Assembly (NCBI RefSeq): GCF_047495875.1
Contig: NC_092464.1
Location: 31,404,865 to 31,468,864, forward strand
From: Pithys albifrons albifrons
Taxonomy: Eukaryota > Chordata > Aves > Passeriformes > Thamnophilidae
Direction: 5' to 3'
DNA: 64,000 nt
The translations under genes were made by a program, and so were the position numbers. The notes below the pieces were generated by a model. The model was not told the DNA's origin. It made no database searches and saw nothing but the letters and a program-made list of their open reading frames with translations. Position 1 is the first letter of the stretch. Each line of letters starts with the position of its first letter. This document shows, piece after piece, positions 49,822 to 61,845 of the stretch.

Positions 49822-52800
49822 CTGGAACAAGAATAGCAAACACTAATTAGAATAACTTTATGGTGTTCAAAATTCAGTTAGATAAAGTTGTAACAAAATT
49901 TGAACAAATTCTGAATTTCAAACATTCAGAAAAACTTAACATTTTTTTATTTGGCTTGATAAATCTCATTATAAGGAAAAAAATCAGGTTCCTTCCTACA
50001 TAAATTAAGTACACTTGAAAGCTGATAGACTCATTGATAGTGATTGGGTTGGACATTACACTCAGACCACACATACAGCATTGATGGCATCTGTGCAAGT
50101 TTTTTGACATTTTCCTTTGAAATTGCATCAATTCAAGCATTTGTGCTAATATACAAAAAGAATGAGATGGTAGTGAAGTCTCTGTTTCCATTCAAACCCT
50201 TTTCTGTGCTGACATGCTAGAAGTAGATGCCATTCAATGCTTGCTAAGATAGACATTTGTGAAGTAGGTCTAGATCCAAACAGGATTTAAGGATCTTAAC
50301 TGCTTGCTTTCCTTAGGATGAGACTGATTTTCATTTTTCCTTAATATACCAGTCTACAATTTTTAGCAGTTCAGTAATTGCTATTCCAGTGGCAGGTGAG
50401 TCATCCCAGAGTAAGCTGACCTGCTCATGAGTCAGAATCCTAAAGCACCTAAACCCAGATTTGTTTGGAGGTTGATTTTCTAATTCTCAAATTGAAATCC
50501 AAGCAATACCCACTTAGCAGCTGCCTAAGCATAGAGATGTTTACATTAATTAAGCAATTCCCTGACCTTCAAGGCTGCAAAGCCACATTGAGTTTATGGT
50601 CAGAACTGCCTTATTATGAGCAGTCCTAAGCCTATTTCATAACATATTGAATCTGGATGCAGAAATAAGTGAGCTGATGCTTATGTCCAAGGACAGAGAA
50701 TATAACTATGGCAACAGGAATAGGCATACATAAAAGTGCATCTTGTGGTGTTTTTAAAATTCAGGTAGATGATTTGGAGATGCCACTGTGGAACTAGTTC
50801 TGTAATAGTTACATGAGGACCAGAAGTTCTTCTCTGTGTTAAAAGATTAAATTCACCTGTTCTTCATTCTAGGCACACTTAGAGAAAATGTGGAATAAAA
50901 GGGATTTGTTTGTTTCCCTTCCTATGGAAGCTTCTAGGAAAAAAAATGAAGCAAGATTCATTGGCCTAGACAGAGAGAGAGTGAAAGAAAGAGCCTGACT
51001 CTATAGCATAGTAGCTGAGATTCTTAGTCAAGAGAAAAAATTTATGCAACTTTGTCTTTATTACTAGTCTTGCTCTTTCTCTCTCTTCTTTTAATCCACA
51101 ACATTTGAGAAGCAAAGACCTGAACTTGGAGTTTAACATAAAGTGGAAGCCCTGATGCCTCCTCTCAGGTATTACCAGCTAAATTTTAAAGTAAATCACA
51201 AAACTTAATTGTTCCCTGCAAAGTTTTTTGAAAGAAAGGATGCCCTTCCTATTCCTCTCTACAAAGTAAGCTTAGGGCCATCAAACCAAGCAGCCTTGCC
51301 AATTAATACTCCTGAATCAAGTATAAGTTTCAGAGAAAACAAGGTGTGTAAATTTACTGAATTTTGAGTATTTTCTACAACACAGGTCTCTATTTGCAGA
51401 CGATGGTGTTGGATGTTTTTGTATGGTGCCTTATTCTCCTCATATACTGAAAAACAAAGAACAGGCATGCCTAACACTGGACTCTGGATCCAAGTTTGGG
51501 GGTTGTCTGCTCTGAGGAAAGGTACTATGCGTTGCTTACTTGGAGGTGCCTAAAGCCTTTGTTGGATCTATGCTGAAGATATCTGTCAGCTGGGAAGGAA
51601 AAAAAGAATACCAAAGCCATTTAATAGGAACTATCAGTCAGCCACATTTTGATAGCAATGATCTGTCAGAAGGCTACTCATGAGTGTGTGTAAGTTTCCT
51701 TTTGTCACCTTTTTCACTTGAATCCTCTGCAGACATCAGCTATTAGAATGTCACTACAACTTCAAAAAATATCAAACCCCATTTATTTTCCCCAATATTC
51801 CTATTATTTTTTAAAAAGTATTACTACATTTAAATAAAAACAAGTTGCTAAATTCAAGGAATGAAGGAGCACACAGATTAGAAGCAGAGTGAATCAATGG
51901 TGACTACATCCAAATAAGAGTATTTGGATGCCTATAACTAGGGTGAATATTTTAAATACTCAACTTACTTCCAGATTGCAGCGTTCACCATGTAGAGTTA
52001 TGTCACTGCCTGGAAGCACCATTCCTGACTCAGAGTGACATCATAGCATCAGCCAACTTTGATTAGCTGAAACTATGACTTCCTCTTAAGAGGTGGCCCT
52101 TCCTGAAGTGACATAACAACATGGTAGCTCCCTAGTGTTCAGCGTACCTTGGAGGTAATTCTGGTGTCGGGGGAATCACCGGGCAGCTGGGCAGGTCGGT
52201 TATTTCAATACCCCTCAATCTCTAATATAAATATAACAATTATACAATAAATATAGCACAAACAAATGCACATGCAGTACATGTCTATATTACTGTATAT
52301 CAGCATAAATATACAAAATAGTATATATATAAAACACTTTAAAGCTATTTCTAAATCAGGGCCTAATTTAATGTAAGCTTTTACGTAGCCTTTTTTATTT
52401 TTAGGGGCATGCCATGAGCTAGCATACTTAAACCTGCCAGCAACAGGCAGTCCACAGGTCTAAGAAGTCCCAGGTCAGGCCATCTGTGCATGCATACTTG
52501 ATCCTCCAGCAAACATGCGAAAAGTCCACCAGTGGTGGGGCGCATCCCACATCTGCTGAGCATGTGCAGTAGGGTTGCTCTGCATATGCATCATGGCGCT
52601 TCACCCAAGATAAGTGGACACCTGGCAGTCCTTGCTGCCAAGTGTCAAAAAGCTCAGTAGGTCAACAGGCCAGGGAAGTAAGCAGTGAAGGACTACAACA
52701 CATAGTCATCTTCAGCCCAAATTGATAGGATGGGCAGGTGTTTTTATTTTCAAAGGTTTTTCTTCCTAGGCCATTTCTTTTTCCTTTCCCTCTCTTCTTT

Positions 52801-55800
52801 TCTTACACCTTTGTCCCTTTTGAGACAAGAGCCTCATTGAAAGTCAAGATCTAGCCTATCATCTGAAAGACCATGACCATACTTGTCTACATAGCTCATC
52901 AGAGTTCTACTTCATTTTAAAATGAGATGGAGAAATGTATCTCTTACCTTGATTTTATCACCCTGCTTTATGTTGCTGTTGTACCCTTTACTATTTAACT
53001 TTTTAAAATGTTTCAAATATCATCTTTTAAAACATGTTTCAAATATCATCTAGGGTGCATTCAGTATTTATTTCTACTTGGAGTCTCATCTCAGTTAAGA
53101 AACCAAAGAATAGTGACAAGTAATTTTTATTTAATGGACAATTAACTGCTACATCATGTTTTGTCAGGGAATTTGAAAACATTCTACAGTCTGAGTGAAT
53201 TAATTCTCACTCTGCTGTTCAAAAGTCTCAGATATGATACAGACTGTTGAACTTAACTGTAATGCAAACTTACATGTGGAAGTTTAGGTGAGCATTCCCC
53301 TTGACTTATGTTCTCTTTTCTACTTGTTTCTCAAATGAAGGACATTGGATTTTAAGTCAAGCACAGGGTAGCAGTGAACATTTAACTCCTCAAATATTAA
53401 TCAGATCTGTAAAGTCAAGGAGCTGATTTCAAGAATTCCATTCAATTACTTGTTTTGACCCTGTGTGTTCAGCTTTGGGAACTTCAGTTCCAGTACCTAA
53501 ACATGTTCCTACACACTTTGGTAAACTTCCTTTTAATAGAGCAAGGAAGCAAATGCTACTCATTTGTGACTGCAAATTAGTAGTTTCATTTATGTGCCCA
53601 CAGATGCTTGGGTTCAGTTATCTAGATTTGTGAACTGTGGCTTTTGTGTTTAAATAGCCTACTTTATAAGCTGAGTACTCGCGAGAGGAAGAAATTGATT
53701 AAATCCTGGAAGCATGCAATGATATGGTTATAGAAAGCATTCTGTGCTTTTTTCACAGTGCAACACATGATAATCCATATTAACAAGGCTTCCAATTATT
53801 TATGAAGTGCTATATTTAGCAGCTAAGTCCTTGAATAGCTATACAATGAAATTATGTTGAAAATGGATGTACTTCATTGAAATGGATGTACTGCAAATAT
53901 ACAGTACCTAAAAATAGCTCCATATAATGCAACGTAATAAAGCTTACACAGAATGGCAGCATTTCATTTCCCAGAAGCTCTTTCTCATATAAAACTGGAA
54001 ACTGAATACATCTCTTGCCAATTGTAAACTTTAACACATACAGTAACATTTCAGGAGAAGCAGAAGTAAAAACGGAGGACGCACAACTCACTTTTTCTGC
54101 CATTTCATGGGAGTGATGCAATGAATGTTCTCTTTCTGAGAACATTCGCCTTTGTTCATAGCTGGCCAGCCGACAAGTGAGCCACGAAGAAAGAGTGCAA
54201 CCACCAATTCCAATGCATGCAAGAGACATGGAGGCAAGATGCAAAGAATAGAGAGCAGACGACTTCTTTGTGAGAGCACGAAGAAATTGAAAATTTAAGA
54301 TTCCTCCAATTAGTCCACAGATGCAACAGGCAGAAAAAAGTATCATCTGTCAGGAGAGACAAGAGAAGTTATGTCACAGTAACATTTTTCAGAGATGGAT
54401 TCATGCATATAAAAAATGAGACCAACCATAATTCAATTATTTGATACCATCATTGACTGCAAAACACCACAGAGACACTTGTTTTTAACTCCCTCAGCTC
54501 CCACATTGCTCCAAGGCAATACATTACCTTCTGGTGTGTAAGAGTTAAGGCTGACCTTGCATATAAGATAAAGCTGGGTAAAATGAGTAGATGATGTTAA
54601 AACCTAGTCAATAGAAGGACTGCTAGGACACAAATCTGATTTCCATCTCTTCATGTAAAACAGCAACATGGCAGAATGTGTTGCAATTTTCTATTGTGCA
54701 GTTTCTCACCACACCTCAGGAGTGAATGCCTCACATATTTGTAGTGAATCTCTCTTGCTTTGTGTGCCATCTGACTCTGCCTCTTGCTCAGTTATGATTT
54801 ATTCAATCACACAGCAAACTGGAGGCTTTCTGCAGCTTTTGGGGGGACTTCAAAAATATTCAAGGTGAGTGTGCTGGTCAAAGAAGCAAGAGAGACAACA
54901 AAGAAATCTGTGATGCTGCTCTAGAGAAGATCAGTTAGGTGACTGTGTTTGGTTGGTTAGTTTGGTTTACTTGATTTTAACTTGATTAAATGTTTTGGGG
55001 AATTTTGGAAGGCTGTGAAACAGGTTACAATTAGTTAGACATGTTTAAAGATCTCTTACTGCTTTTAATCACAAAGATGCTACCCTAGTTCAGGATGTCC
55101 TTGAGCCACAAATGACTCAAGAGCAAAAAGTCTTATTATAGAGACAGTGCTAAGTTATCTTACTCACTTCCCTTGATACTGCTGACCTGTCAGATGTTGA
55201 CCTAGATGGGCCTTTGATGTTTCTCAATATGGCTTTGCATATGTACTTACCTACTGTGGTAGCAACAATTTATGGAGCCTTACAGACTGCTTCTGTACAC
55301 GACTGGGATGAGAATTTCATCTGGAATGTGGCATTGAGCCTGTATATTGCAGTCTACTGGCAAGTGACTATTCCATGAGATCACCAGAACAGACAGATTT
55401 TAGAAACGAGTTATGGTACACATGCTTTGAGAAATGGCACTGTCATTGTAACAGGGTTTAGGATAGCTCACTGATACTAAAAAATAATCAGAGAGAATCC
55501 TTGATTCCCTTTGCACTCACGCTGGTTTTATGTGACATCCATTTGTATGTGGCAGAATAATCAAGCTGACAGAAAATTAAGTCAGGCATTATCACTTACA
55601 ATAGGATCATGTCTTTAACATAAAGTTCTGCTGTGTAGTAACAACACCATTTTGCTGCAGTCACAAAAATGACTGTACTTTTGTTTCTTAGAAGAGACAG
55701 AAAACATCTGCTATCACTTTAATACTGGCTTATAGATATTTCAGATTGAAAAAAACACTTATTAAAACACTTAACAGATATAATATCTAGAATCAATCAT

Positions 55801-56229
55801 GGTCAACAGCCTTACTGAGATGGCAGCCCAGTGTTGTTTTGTGAGAGAAGATACAATCCAGTGGCATTACTGGGAAATGTTTATTGACTTGACATAAATC
55901 TGTGTCAAGAGGTTTCCCATCCAAGTTTCTCCAGACAAGGATAAATAGGGATATGTGGCTTAAATAGCACGACCTATAAAGGAAATTTCAGAACTGTCTT
56001 GTTTTGCTTGATTATCCAAAAATGTTGATTGCTTATTTGGATCGTTGACTTGCAATTTTTCTGAGTTTTCATCAAAAACACCTAGACACAGAATGCCTCC
56101 AGTAAAGAGTTCAATTTAGATACGTATGCCTTTCAAATACTTATGTGCTATAGATGCAGTGGAAAAACTTACAACAAGTCCAGATTTTTTTTTGGCGCAC
56201 AATATTCCACATATGCCGCAAAGCAGAAA
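49759..56229 (-). CDS. TMEM196: transmembrane protein 196, last three coding exons (5'-partial)
   Basis: Three exons on the minus strand (56229-56173, 54346-54092, 49821-49759) join in frame and encode 124 residues. They correspond to residues 56 to the end of the 178-aa human protein. All junctions are GT-AG, phase 0. The product is a small multi-pass membrane protein. Visible here are the end of one hydrophobic segment ([10 protein letters not shown]), a second ([19 protein letters not shown]), a third ([16 protein letters not shown]) and a cytosolic-looking tail rich in Arg, Glu and His. Its molecular function is poorly defined. The first coding exon (about 55 residues in human) was not found in 56230-64000 and probably lies beyond the right edge. 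The frame seen after MAEK in exon 54346-54092 is intronic. Confidence 0.95.
49822..54091 (-). other. TMEM196: TMEM196 last intron
   Basis: 4.27-kb U2-type intron. Most of it is plain AT-rich sequence. A more GC-rich, CpG-decayed patch at about 52000-52700 may be an old unrecognised repeat. Short local duplications occur at 53001-53052 (about 26 bp x 2) and 53858-53895 (19 bp x 2). Confidence 0.8.
54092..54346 (-). CDS. TMEM196: TMEM196 internal exon (85 codons)
   Basis: 255 nt, acceptor CTGACAG|ATG and donor AAA|GTGAGT. It encodes two membrane segments and the [20 protein letters not shown] tail. The second half is nearly identical to human. Differences cluster in the short loop [12 protein letters not shown]. 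Confidence 0.97.
54347..56172 (-). other. TMEM196: TMEM196 intron between the two internal exons
   Basis: 1,826-bp U2-type intron (GTAAGT...CTGACAG). No repeat, RNA or coding feature was recognised. Confidence 0.85.
56173..56229 (-). CDS. TMEM196: TMEM196 internal exon (19 codons)
   Basis: 57 nt, phase 0 at both ends. The acceptor is TTTCTTTGCAG|TTT with a strong polypyrimidine tract and the donor GTT|GTAAGT. It encodes [19 protein letters not shown], essentially as in human. Too short to stand out as an open frame; found by homology and splice sites. Confidence 0.95.
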
Positions 56230-58389
56230 CTGCAAAGAAAAAAACAAGAAACAATTATTTCATCATTTAAGATCAGAAGTTTAAATCCCACTGTATTGCT
56301 GTGGTGGTAACCACAACAGTAATTTAGGCAATGATTACACTTGTCAGCATTTTTATCACAAACCTTATGTTTCAGGAAGTTATAACTCAACCATGAACAC
56401 ATTTACCTGTTAAGAAACTGGAATGAGAAATCAGAGTGAGCATGATTACTCATAAGAAAAGAAAGAAAATCCAAATTTTAAGCTTCTTGGCTAAACAACT
56501 TGTAAAAAAATCCCCAGTGTTGCAAGCAAGAAAATGCTTTTTTACTGTTTGTTTTTTTTCCTCAGAAAATTTAGCAAGGTAGTAGTCACTGATCCAAATC
56601 ATCTACTTTCAAGTATAGCTTAGGCACTTAATGCATTTATCCTATCATCTGAACTGAGGGATCATACGTGGATTGTTGTCTTCAAGACAGTGGAACTCCG
56701 GGCAAGAATGTAATTCAGTCACCTCTGTGGCTGCAGGTGTAAATAGAAGTACACCTTTGGTGTGGTTACTCTAATCATACAGGAAGGTCTGCTTCAGATT
56801 CTAGATAGTTCACTTTGCAAGAGATAGCATGAATGTATCTGTGTTTTAGGTTGAGTTTTTTTTTTTTTTGTACTTCCCTCACACAAACTGATCTGCTAAT
56901 TGTGGCATCAAGCATTAGGCAAAAAACTAATTAACAAAACCAGAAACACTCTTTACCAGCTGATACGAGTAGATGTTACTGCTTTTTAGTGACCTTTGTC
57001 AAAGACCAATGATTTTCTCTGATGTCTCTTTTTCCTCCTACAGAAAAGTTTCACAAAGAAAACAGTGAGCAGTCATGGTAGTAGCTGTATGAAAGCAGTA
57101 AGACCTTCTCCAGGTGTTAGTAATACTGTCAAAGGATTTCCTCTATACCCCATAAACAACTTTATTAAGAATTCTAGGCTACTTATTTTCAGTAAAGCTG
57201 ACCCTATACCCCTATTGGGAAGAAATTTTGTAATTTTAAAACTGGATTTTTCCACATTCTTTTTGCACTGAGATGGTATTTCTAGCAAAAGACTGTGTTT
57301 GACTTTGATTTATGATTAAATCGCAGAACAGACCTGAGTGTTACATAAGAAATGAAAAAAAAAAAACAAAACAAAACTGAAAACCTAAGCAGTTTTTATA
57401 CACCATTCAGGGGCCATGTAATATATTGCAGGTACATCTCATTAACACTCTATAATTTTGCAACTTCACTATTTCAGTTAAGGAGATACATAGTTTATCT
57501 CCCTCCAACTGAAGTAATTTGTGCATATTGCTAAGCATAAGCCTTGAGATGTGTTTTTACTCTGAGTTAGACCCATCAAATCAGTTACCCACAATGAATG
57601 TGGTTAAATTTTGTATATTATTTACCTTACATTAAGCATGGGATGTGAACTTAATATTAGTCTGATTATGGACAGCACTGAGTCATGTAGATCATGGTGT
57701 TGAATGACTCAGGACATACCAGGACATACAACAGGTAATTGCTACTAGAGCCCACTGACTGGAATAACAATAAAAACAAAGCAAGACAAAACAAACAAAC
57801 AAAAATCACCAATGGGTAATGCTCCCTCTACATCTTTCCCACAGGCAGAGGAGATTTCAGCTCATCATATCTGCTTTGTAAGTTTTCAGTCAGGCTTTCT
57901 TTGAAGTTCTGGAGTTTCAGTCCTATCATTGCAGATTGCCTTCCACTGAAGGCATGCTTCAGATCTTCACATGTAGTGTTTTGTATTTCTCAACATTAAT
58001 GTAGAAACCTCAAAAGGAATTGGTTGAAGACATCTTTGTAATTAAGTTCTATTCATTCAGATTTAAGTGGATTAATAATATAATTTCTCTCTGTAGTGAG
58101 TGAATAGGATTGAAAGGAAGTTTTTGTATATAGAAAAATTAATGAGTTCTGGAAAATACCATCAGAATAGTTTTAACTAGTTTAAAAAACTGTGAATTTG
58201 ATAATTTTCCTTCAAAGCTGCAAGAATATGAAAGAGTAGGTCACCCATTTTTTCAAGAATGCTCTAATTTTGCTCCAGTTAGAGTCAATGGAACTAATCT
58301 ACAAGCCCTAAAGTACTAGCTTCTCAAAACAAGTAGTGATTACTGTATACCATTTAAAGTATCTGACAGACTGCCTGGAGTAAAGATCT

Positions 58390-59417
58390 GGATGCAGTAG
58401 TCAAACGTACATGAAGTTTGCTGATGATACTAAACTAAAGATGCTGTGGAGTTTGTTGAGCATAGAGAGGCCTTATAGAGAAATCTGAATAGACTAGAAA
58501 GCTTGGCAATCACCATCATATGCTGGATTCTGCACCTAGGACAGTGTAATAATACTGGTTATACATAAATTTTGAGGAACAAGTAACTGGGAAGCAGCCG
58601 TATGAAAAGATATCTGAGGGTCTGGCTCGATGACAGGTTGAATATGAGTCAGCAGCATGCCCTGGCAGCAAAACAGGCCAACTCTGCCCTGGGGTGCGTC
58701 AAGCACAGCATCACCAGCCAGCTGAGGGAAGTGATTGTCCTTCTCTGCTTTACACTGGTGAAGCTGCACCCTGAGCACTGTGTGCTGTTGTGGGTGCCTC
58801 AACATAAGAAGGATATCAAACTATTGGAGTGTGTCCAGTGGAGGGTGCCCAAGATGATGAAATGTCTCCAGGGCAAGACTTGCGAGGAGTGCTGAGGTCA
58901 CTTGGTTTGTTCAGCTTGGAGAAGAAAAGCCTGAGGGGTGACCTCCACACAGTGCATACCTTCCTTGAGGTGGGCAGTGGAGGGGGAGGTGCTGATCTCT
59001 CTCTGATGATCAGGGGTGACCTCCACACAGTGCATACCTTCCTTGAGGTGGGCAGTGGAGGGGGAGGTGCTGATCTCTCTCTGATGATCAGGGGTGACCT
59101 CCACACAGTGCATACCTTCCTTGAGGTGGGCAGTGGAGGGGGAGGTGCTGATCTCTCTCTGATGATCAGTGATAGGACATGAGAAAATGGAATGAAGTTT
59201 CATCAGACGAAGATTCTTTGCTGAGGGGATCATTGGTCACTGGAATGGGCTCCCCAGGAAAATGATCATGGCACCAAGCCTGTCAAAGGTAAAGGGGCAT
59301 TCTGGACAAATGCTTTTAGTCATATAGTTTAGTGTCAGGAGGAGCAGGGAGCAGGGAGTTGGACTTGATGATCCTTATGGGTCCCTTCCAACTTGACAAA
59401 TTCCAAGACTTTATGAT
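58390..59417 (+). mobile_element. CR1 LINE fragment with internal triplication (old)
   Basis: The sequence AAGTTTGCTGATGATACTAA marks the RT FADD block. The copy continues through the ORF2 C-terminal region (AATATGAGTCAGCAGCATGC, CTTGGTTTGTTCAGCTTGGA) to the CR1 3' end (GTTGGACTTGATGATCCTTA) and a decayed tail. Stops and frameshifts mark it as old. A perfect three-copy 78-bp array interrupts it at 58934-59168. The left limit is approximate. Confidence 0.88.
58934..59168 (+). repeat. 3 x 78-bp perfect tandem repeat inside CR1
   Basis: Three identical 78-bp units start at 58934, 59012 and 59090, each opening AGGGGTGACCTCCACACAGT and closing TCTCTCTGATGATC. By eye there are no differences between units. 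Because 78 is a multiple of 3, the repeat keeps frames open on both strands (26 residues per unit). Those frames are not evidence of a gene. Confidence 0.97.
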
Positions 59418-59469
59418 AGTATTTTATATACTGTGTCATGTATACTCTGTATGCATTTTCTCTCTCTCT

Positions 59470-59482
59470 ACATCTACAGTAT
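59470..59482. repeat. target-site duplication, left copy
   Basis: ACATCTACAGTAT, identical to 59790-59802 and flanking the 5S-headed retroposon. Confidence 0.85.
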
Positions 59483-59600
59483 AGGCAGGTAAATGCCACC
59501 CTGATGCCCAATCCCGTCTGATCTCAGAAGCTAAGCAAGGTGAGCTTCAGTTAGTACTTGGATGGGAGACCTCCTGGGAATAACAGAGGCTGTAGGTTCT
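59483..59600 (+). pseudogene. 5S rRNA-derived head of the retroposon
   Basis: Resembles vertebrate 5S rRNA along its length, best over the A box, intermediate element and C box. The first about 12 bases are diverged and there are several substitutions and a small gap near position 25. It is not a functional rRNA gene: it has no T-run terminator and is fused to a retroposon body. Confidence 0.85.
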
Positions 59601-59789
59601 GGTCCTGAGGACTTCACTGTCACCGTCCAAGCTCACTCGGCCGTGGCAGATGAACCTCAGGAGTTAAAGGGTGGGACCAGTTCTGCGCACGCTGTGTCTC
59701 ACCTGAAAAATCCACTGCGCAGGCTCAAAGGACACACCCACGTGGTGAAAGCCCTTCCTAAATCATCGTTTGCAAAGCCTAGCCAGCAA
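59483..59789 (+). mobile_element. 5S-rRNA-headed retroposon (SINE3-like) with 13-bp target duplication
   Basis: The first about 118 bp are 5S rRNA-like: GTCTGATCTCAGAAGCTAAG (A-box region) and GTTAGTACTTGGATGGGAGA (C-box region), then CCTGGGAATA and CTGTAGG. About 190 bp of unrelated, CpG-containing body follow, ending CCTAGCCAGCAA. The whole 307-bp unit is bracketed by ACATCTACAGTAT (59470-59482 and 59790-59802). One retrotransposition event therefore brought in the 5S head and the body together. The Pol III internal promoter blocks look largely preserved. There is no poly-A. I do not recognise the body. Confidence 0.85.
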
Positions 59790-59802
59790 ACATCTACAGT
59801 AT
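59790..59802. repeat. target-site duplication, right copy
   Basis: ACATCTACAGTAT, a perfect match to 59470-59482. A 13-bp duplication fits a staggered-cut, target-primed insertion. Confidence 0.85.
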
Positions 59803-61355
59803 TTATACATATACACAAGAAACAACATGTCCCATAGTTAAAGAACTAAACAGAGAACCAACTGAAATTATTCTATTCTATTCTAACTCAGAAAAAGTGG
59901 GTATTCCTGCTTTTTCCATGTTCTTCTCTGTGAGAACATGCCAAAGTTTTATAATCCATAGGACTGTGAGACAAAAAAGTTGTGAAACTGAATGCACTTA
60001 TGTGCCTGAATATGTTAAAAACCTTGGAAGAAAAGCACTTGGGCAGTAGCAAAAGATTAGTTATTTAGCTTGTTGGTTTGTTTGGAGTTTTTTTTAGATG
60101 ACTGTGTATTGCATTCATGGAGAAAGGTTTTGCCTTAAATCCAGTATGGTTATTTATTTATGACAGCAGGCATTTTGCAGCTAAAAACCAATGCATGAAT
60201 TTGAACCACAGTCAGGCAATTAAACCTCATGCAAATCTTTGAAAATTATGAACCAAGTCTACAACTCTCTTCTGATTCACTGGAAGCAGTGGAAACCTGC
60301 TTTATGGAGAGAGTATTAGCTATACCCAGGGCTCAGGAATACTGCTCATGCAGAGTTTCTTTAGCTGGCTTCTCAATGTGGAGACCTCCAGAAAGGTTAG
60401 CATTTCCGTGGGACATTATGTGATAGACTGTTCTCCACTTTTTGATAGAATAGATAGAGATTTGGGATTTTTTTTCTCATGGTGCTATAGGCATTTCCTG
60501 TAAAAATTTTGATGTCCCAGTGTTGTGATCAGCTGATAATTGAATGGGAGAAACTACACTAGCTCTTTGTACCAGAAAAAGGATGTGAATACAAATCAGA
60601 CTGAAAAAGAATTTCTTGTGTTTGTTCCTGTTTGGCTTTTAATTAGAAATTTTCTATTTTATAATACTGCCAACTGGAATAGAGTCACTAAGGGTTCTGT
60701 TGTTTTGCCACTCTGTTTTTGTTCATGGCTATCCCAAAAGGCTTCATCTTCATGTAAATGTCTTACCAGTTAAACTTGATTTCTAACTGTTGAGCTCTTC
60801 TGGACTACAGTTTGCCCATGACTAACTAATCCTGTCATTGTGAGGACTCGCTCCTTTCTTCTTGATCATTGATTATGCTCAATCAAGTTTTACCAACCAA
60901 CCCTGTCACACCTGAGGTAAGCCAGGCAAAGACACTTATATTGAAAATACAGTAAATTAGAAGTGGAAAAGAAATATATCACTGAAAATAAGCACCTTGC
61001 AAAGAATGTTCAGTTCATGAAGTGTTCACAGGTCATGCAGAGAATAAGGCTAAAAGATTTCATTAAGGATAAGCTGAACTCCTAAGGCCTACGAAATGTC
61101 CTTGGAGCCAGAGAGGGACCTTCAGCTGGGACTTAAACAGATGTCTCACTGCTGGACTTTCATTTTAATTATTATCCACAGGAAAAAAAAACAACAAACA
61201 AACCATAAAATGCTAAAAGATCTAAAAGCTCACTTAAAAACCTACATAAATCACTAATTACAACCAATCCTTACTGATCCTGGGGTTAATTTTTGTTGCA
61301 GACTTATTCATACTCCTATATATACATGATGTTTTGGGTCAAAACTAGCAGAGCA

Positions 61356-61845
61356 GGCATGTATTGAAATTATTGGACCAAATCCAGAGGAGGGCCAGAA
61401 ATTCGATAAGACTAGAGCACTTCCCCTATGAAAACAAGCTGAGAAAGTTGAGGCTGTTCAGCCTGGAGAAGAGAGAGTTGCATGGAGACCTCATAGCAGC
61501 CTTCCAGTATCTGAAGGGGGCCCACAGGGAAGCCAAAGGGGGACATTTCATCAGGAACTGACTAGTGATAGGACAAGGCATAATGGATATAAATTGAAAG
61601 AGGAGAAATCTAGGCTACATATTAGGAAGAAATTCATTACTGTGAGGATGGTGAGACACTGGACCAAGTTGCCCAGGGAGGTTGTGGATGACCCAGCCCT
61701 GGCAGTGTTCAAGGCCATGTTGTATATGGCCTTGAACAATCTGGTCTAGTAGGAGGTGTCCCTGCCCATGGCAGGGACAGTTAGGACTAGATGATCTTTA
61801 AGGTCCCTTACAACCCTTATTCTATGATCCTATGACTCTATGAGT
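61356..61845 (+). mobile_element. CR1 LINE 3' fragment
   Basis: CR1 ORF2 C-terminal region: TCCAGAGGAGGGCCAGAAAT, then TTCAGCCTGGAGAAGAGAGA, then AAGTTGCCCAGGGAGGTTGT. The 3' end follows (GGACTAGATGATCTTTAAGG) with an imperfect TTCTATGATCCTATGACTC tail. The copy is 5'-truncated, diverged and has interrupted frames. It lies in the TMEM196 upstream intron, opposite to the gene. Confidence 0.92.

Noticed and set aside
49874..50191. 105-codon minus-strand frame near the TMEM196 end
   Set aside because: Lies in the last intron just upstream of the real acceptor, with no family match. Probably chance.
58934..59168. Possible CRISPR-like array
   Set aside because: The units are directly adjacent with no spacers, and the host is a vertebrate.
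58816..59233. Repeat proteins with 26-residue units on both strands
   Set aside because: Produced by the 78-bp triplication inside a dead CR1 copy. No promoter, splice sites or conservation.
59562..59837. 91-codon frame starting in the 5S-like sequence
   Set aside because: Runs across the 5S head, the retroposon body and the flank. Non-coding retroposon.
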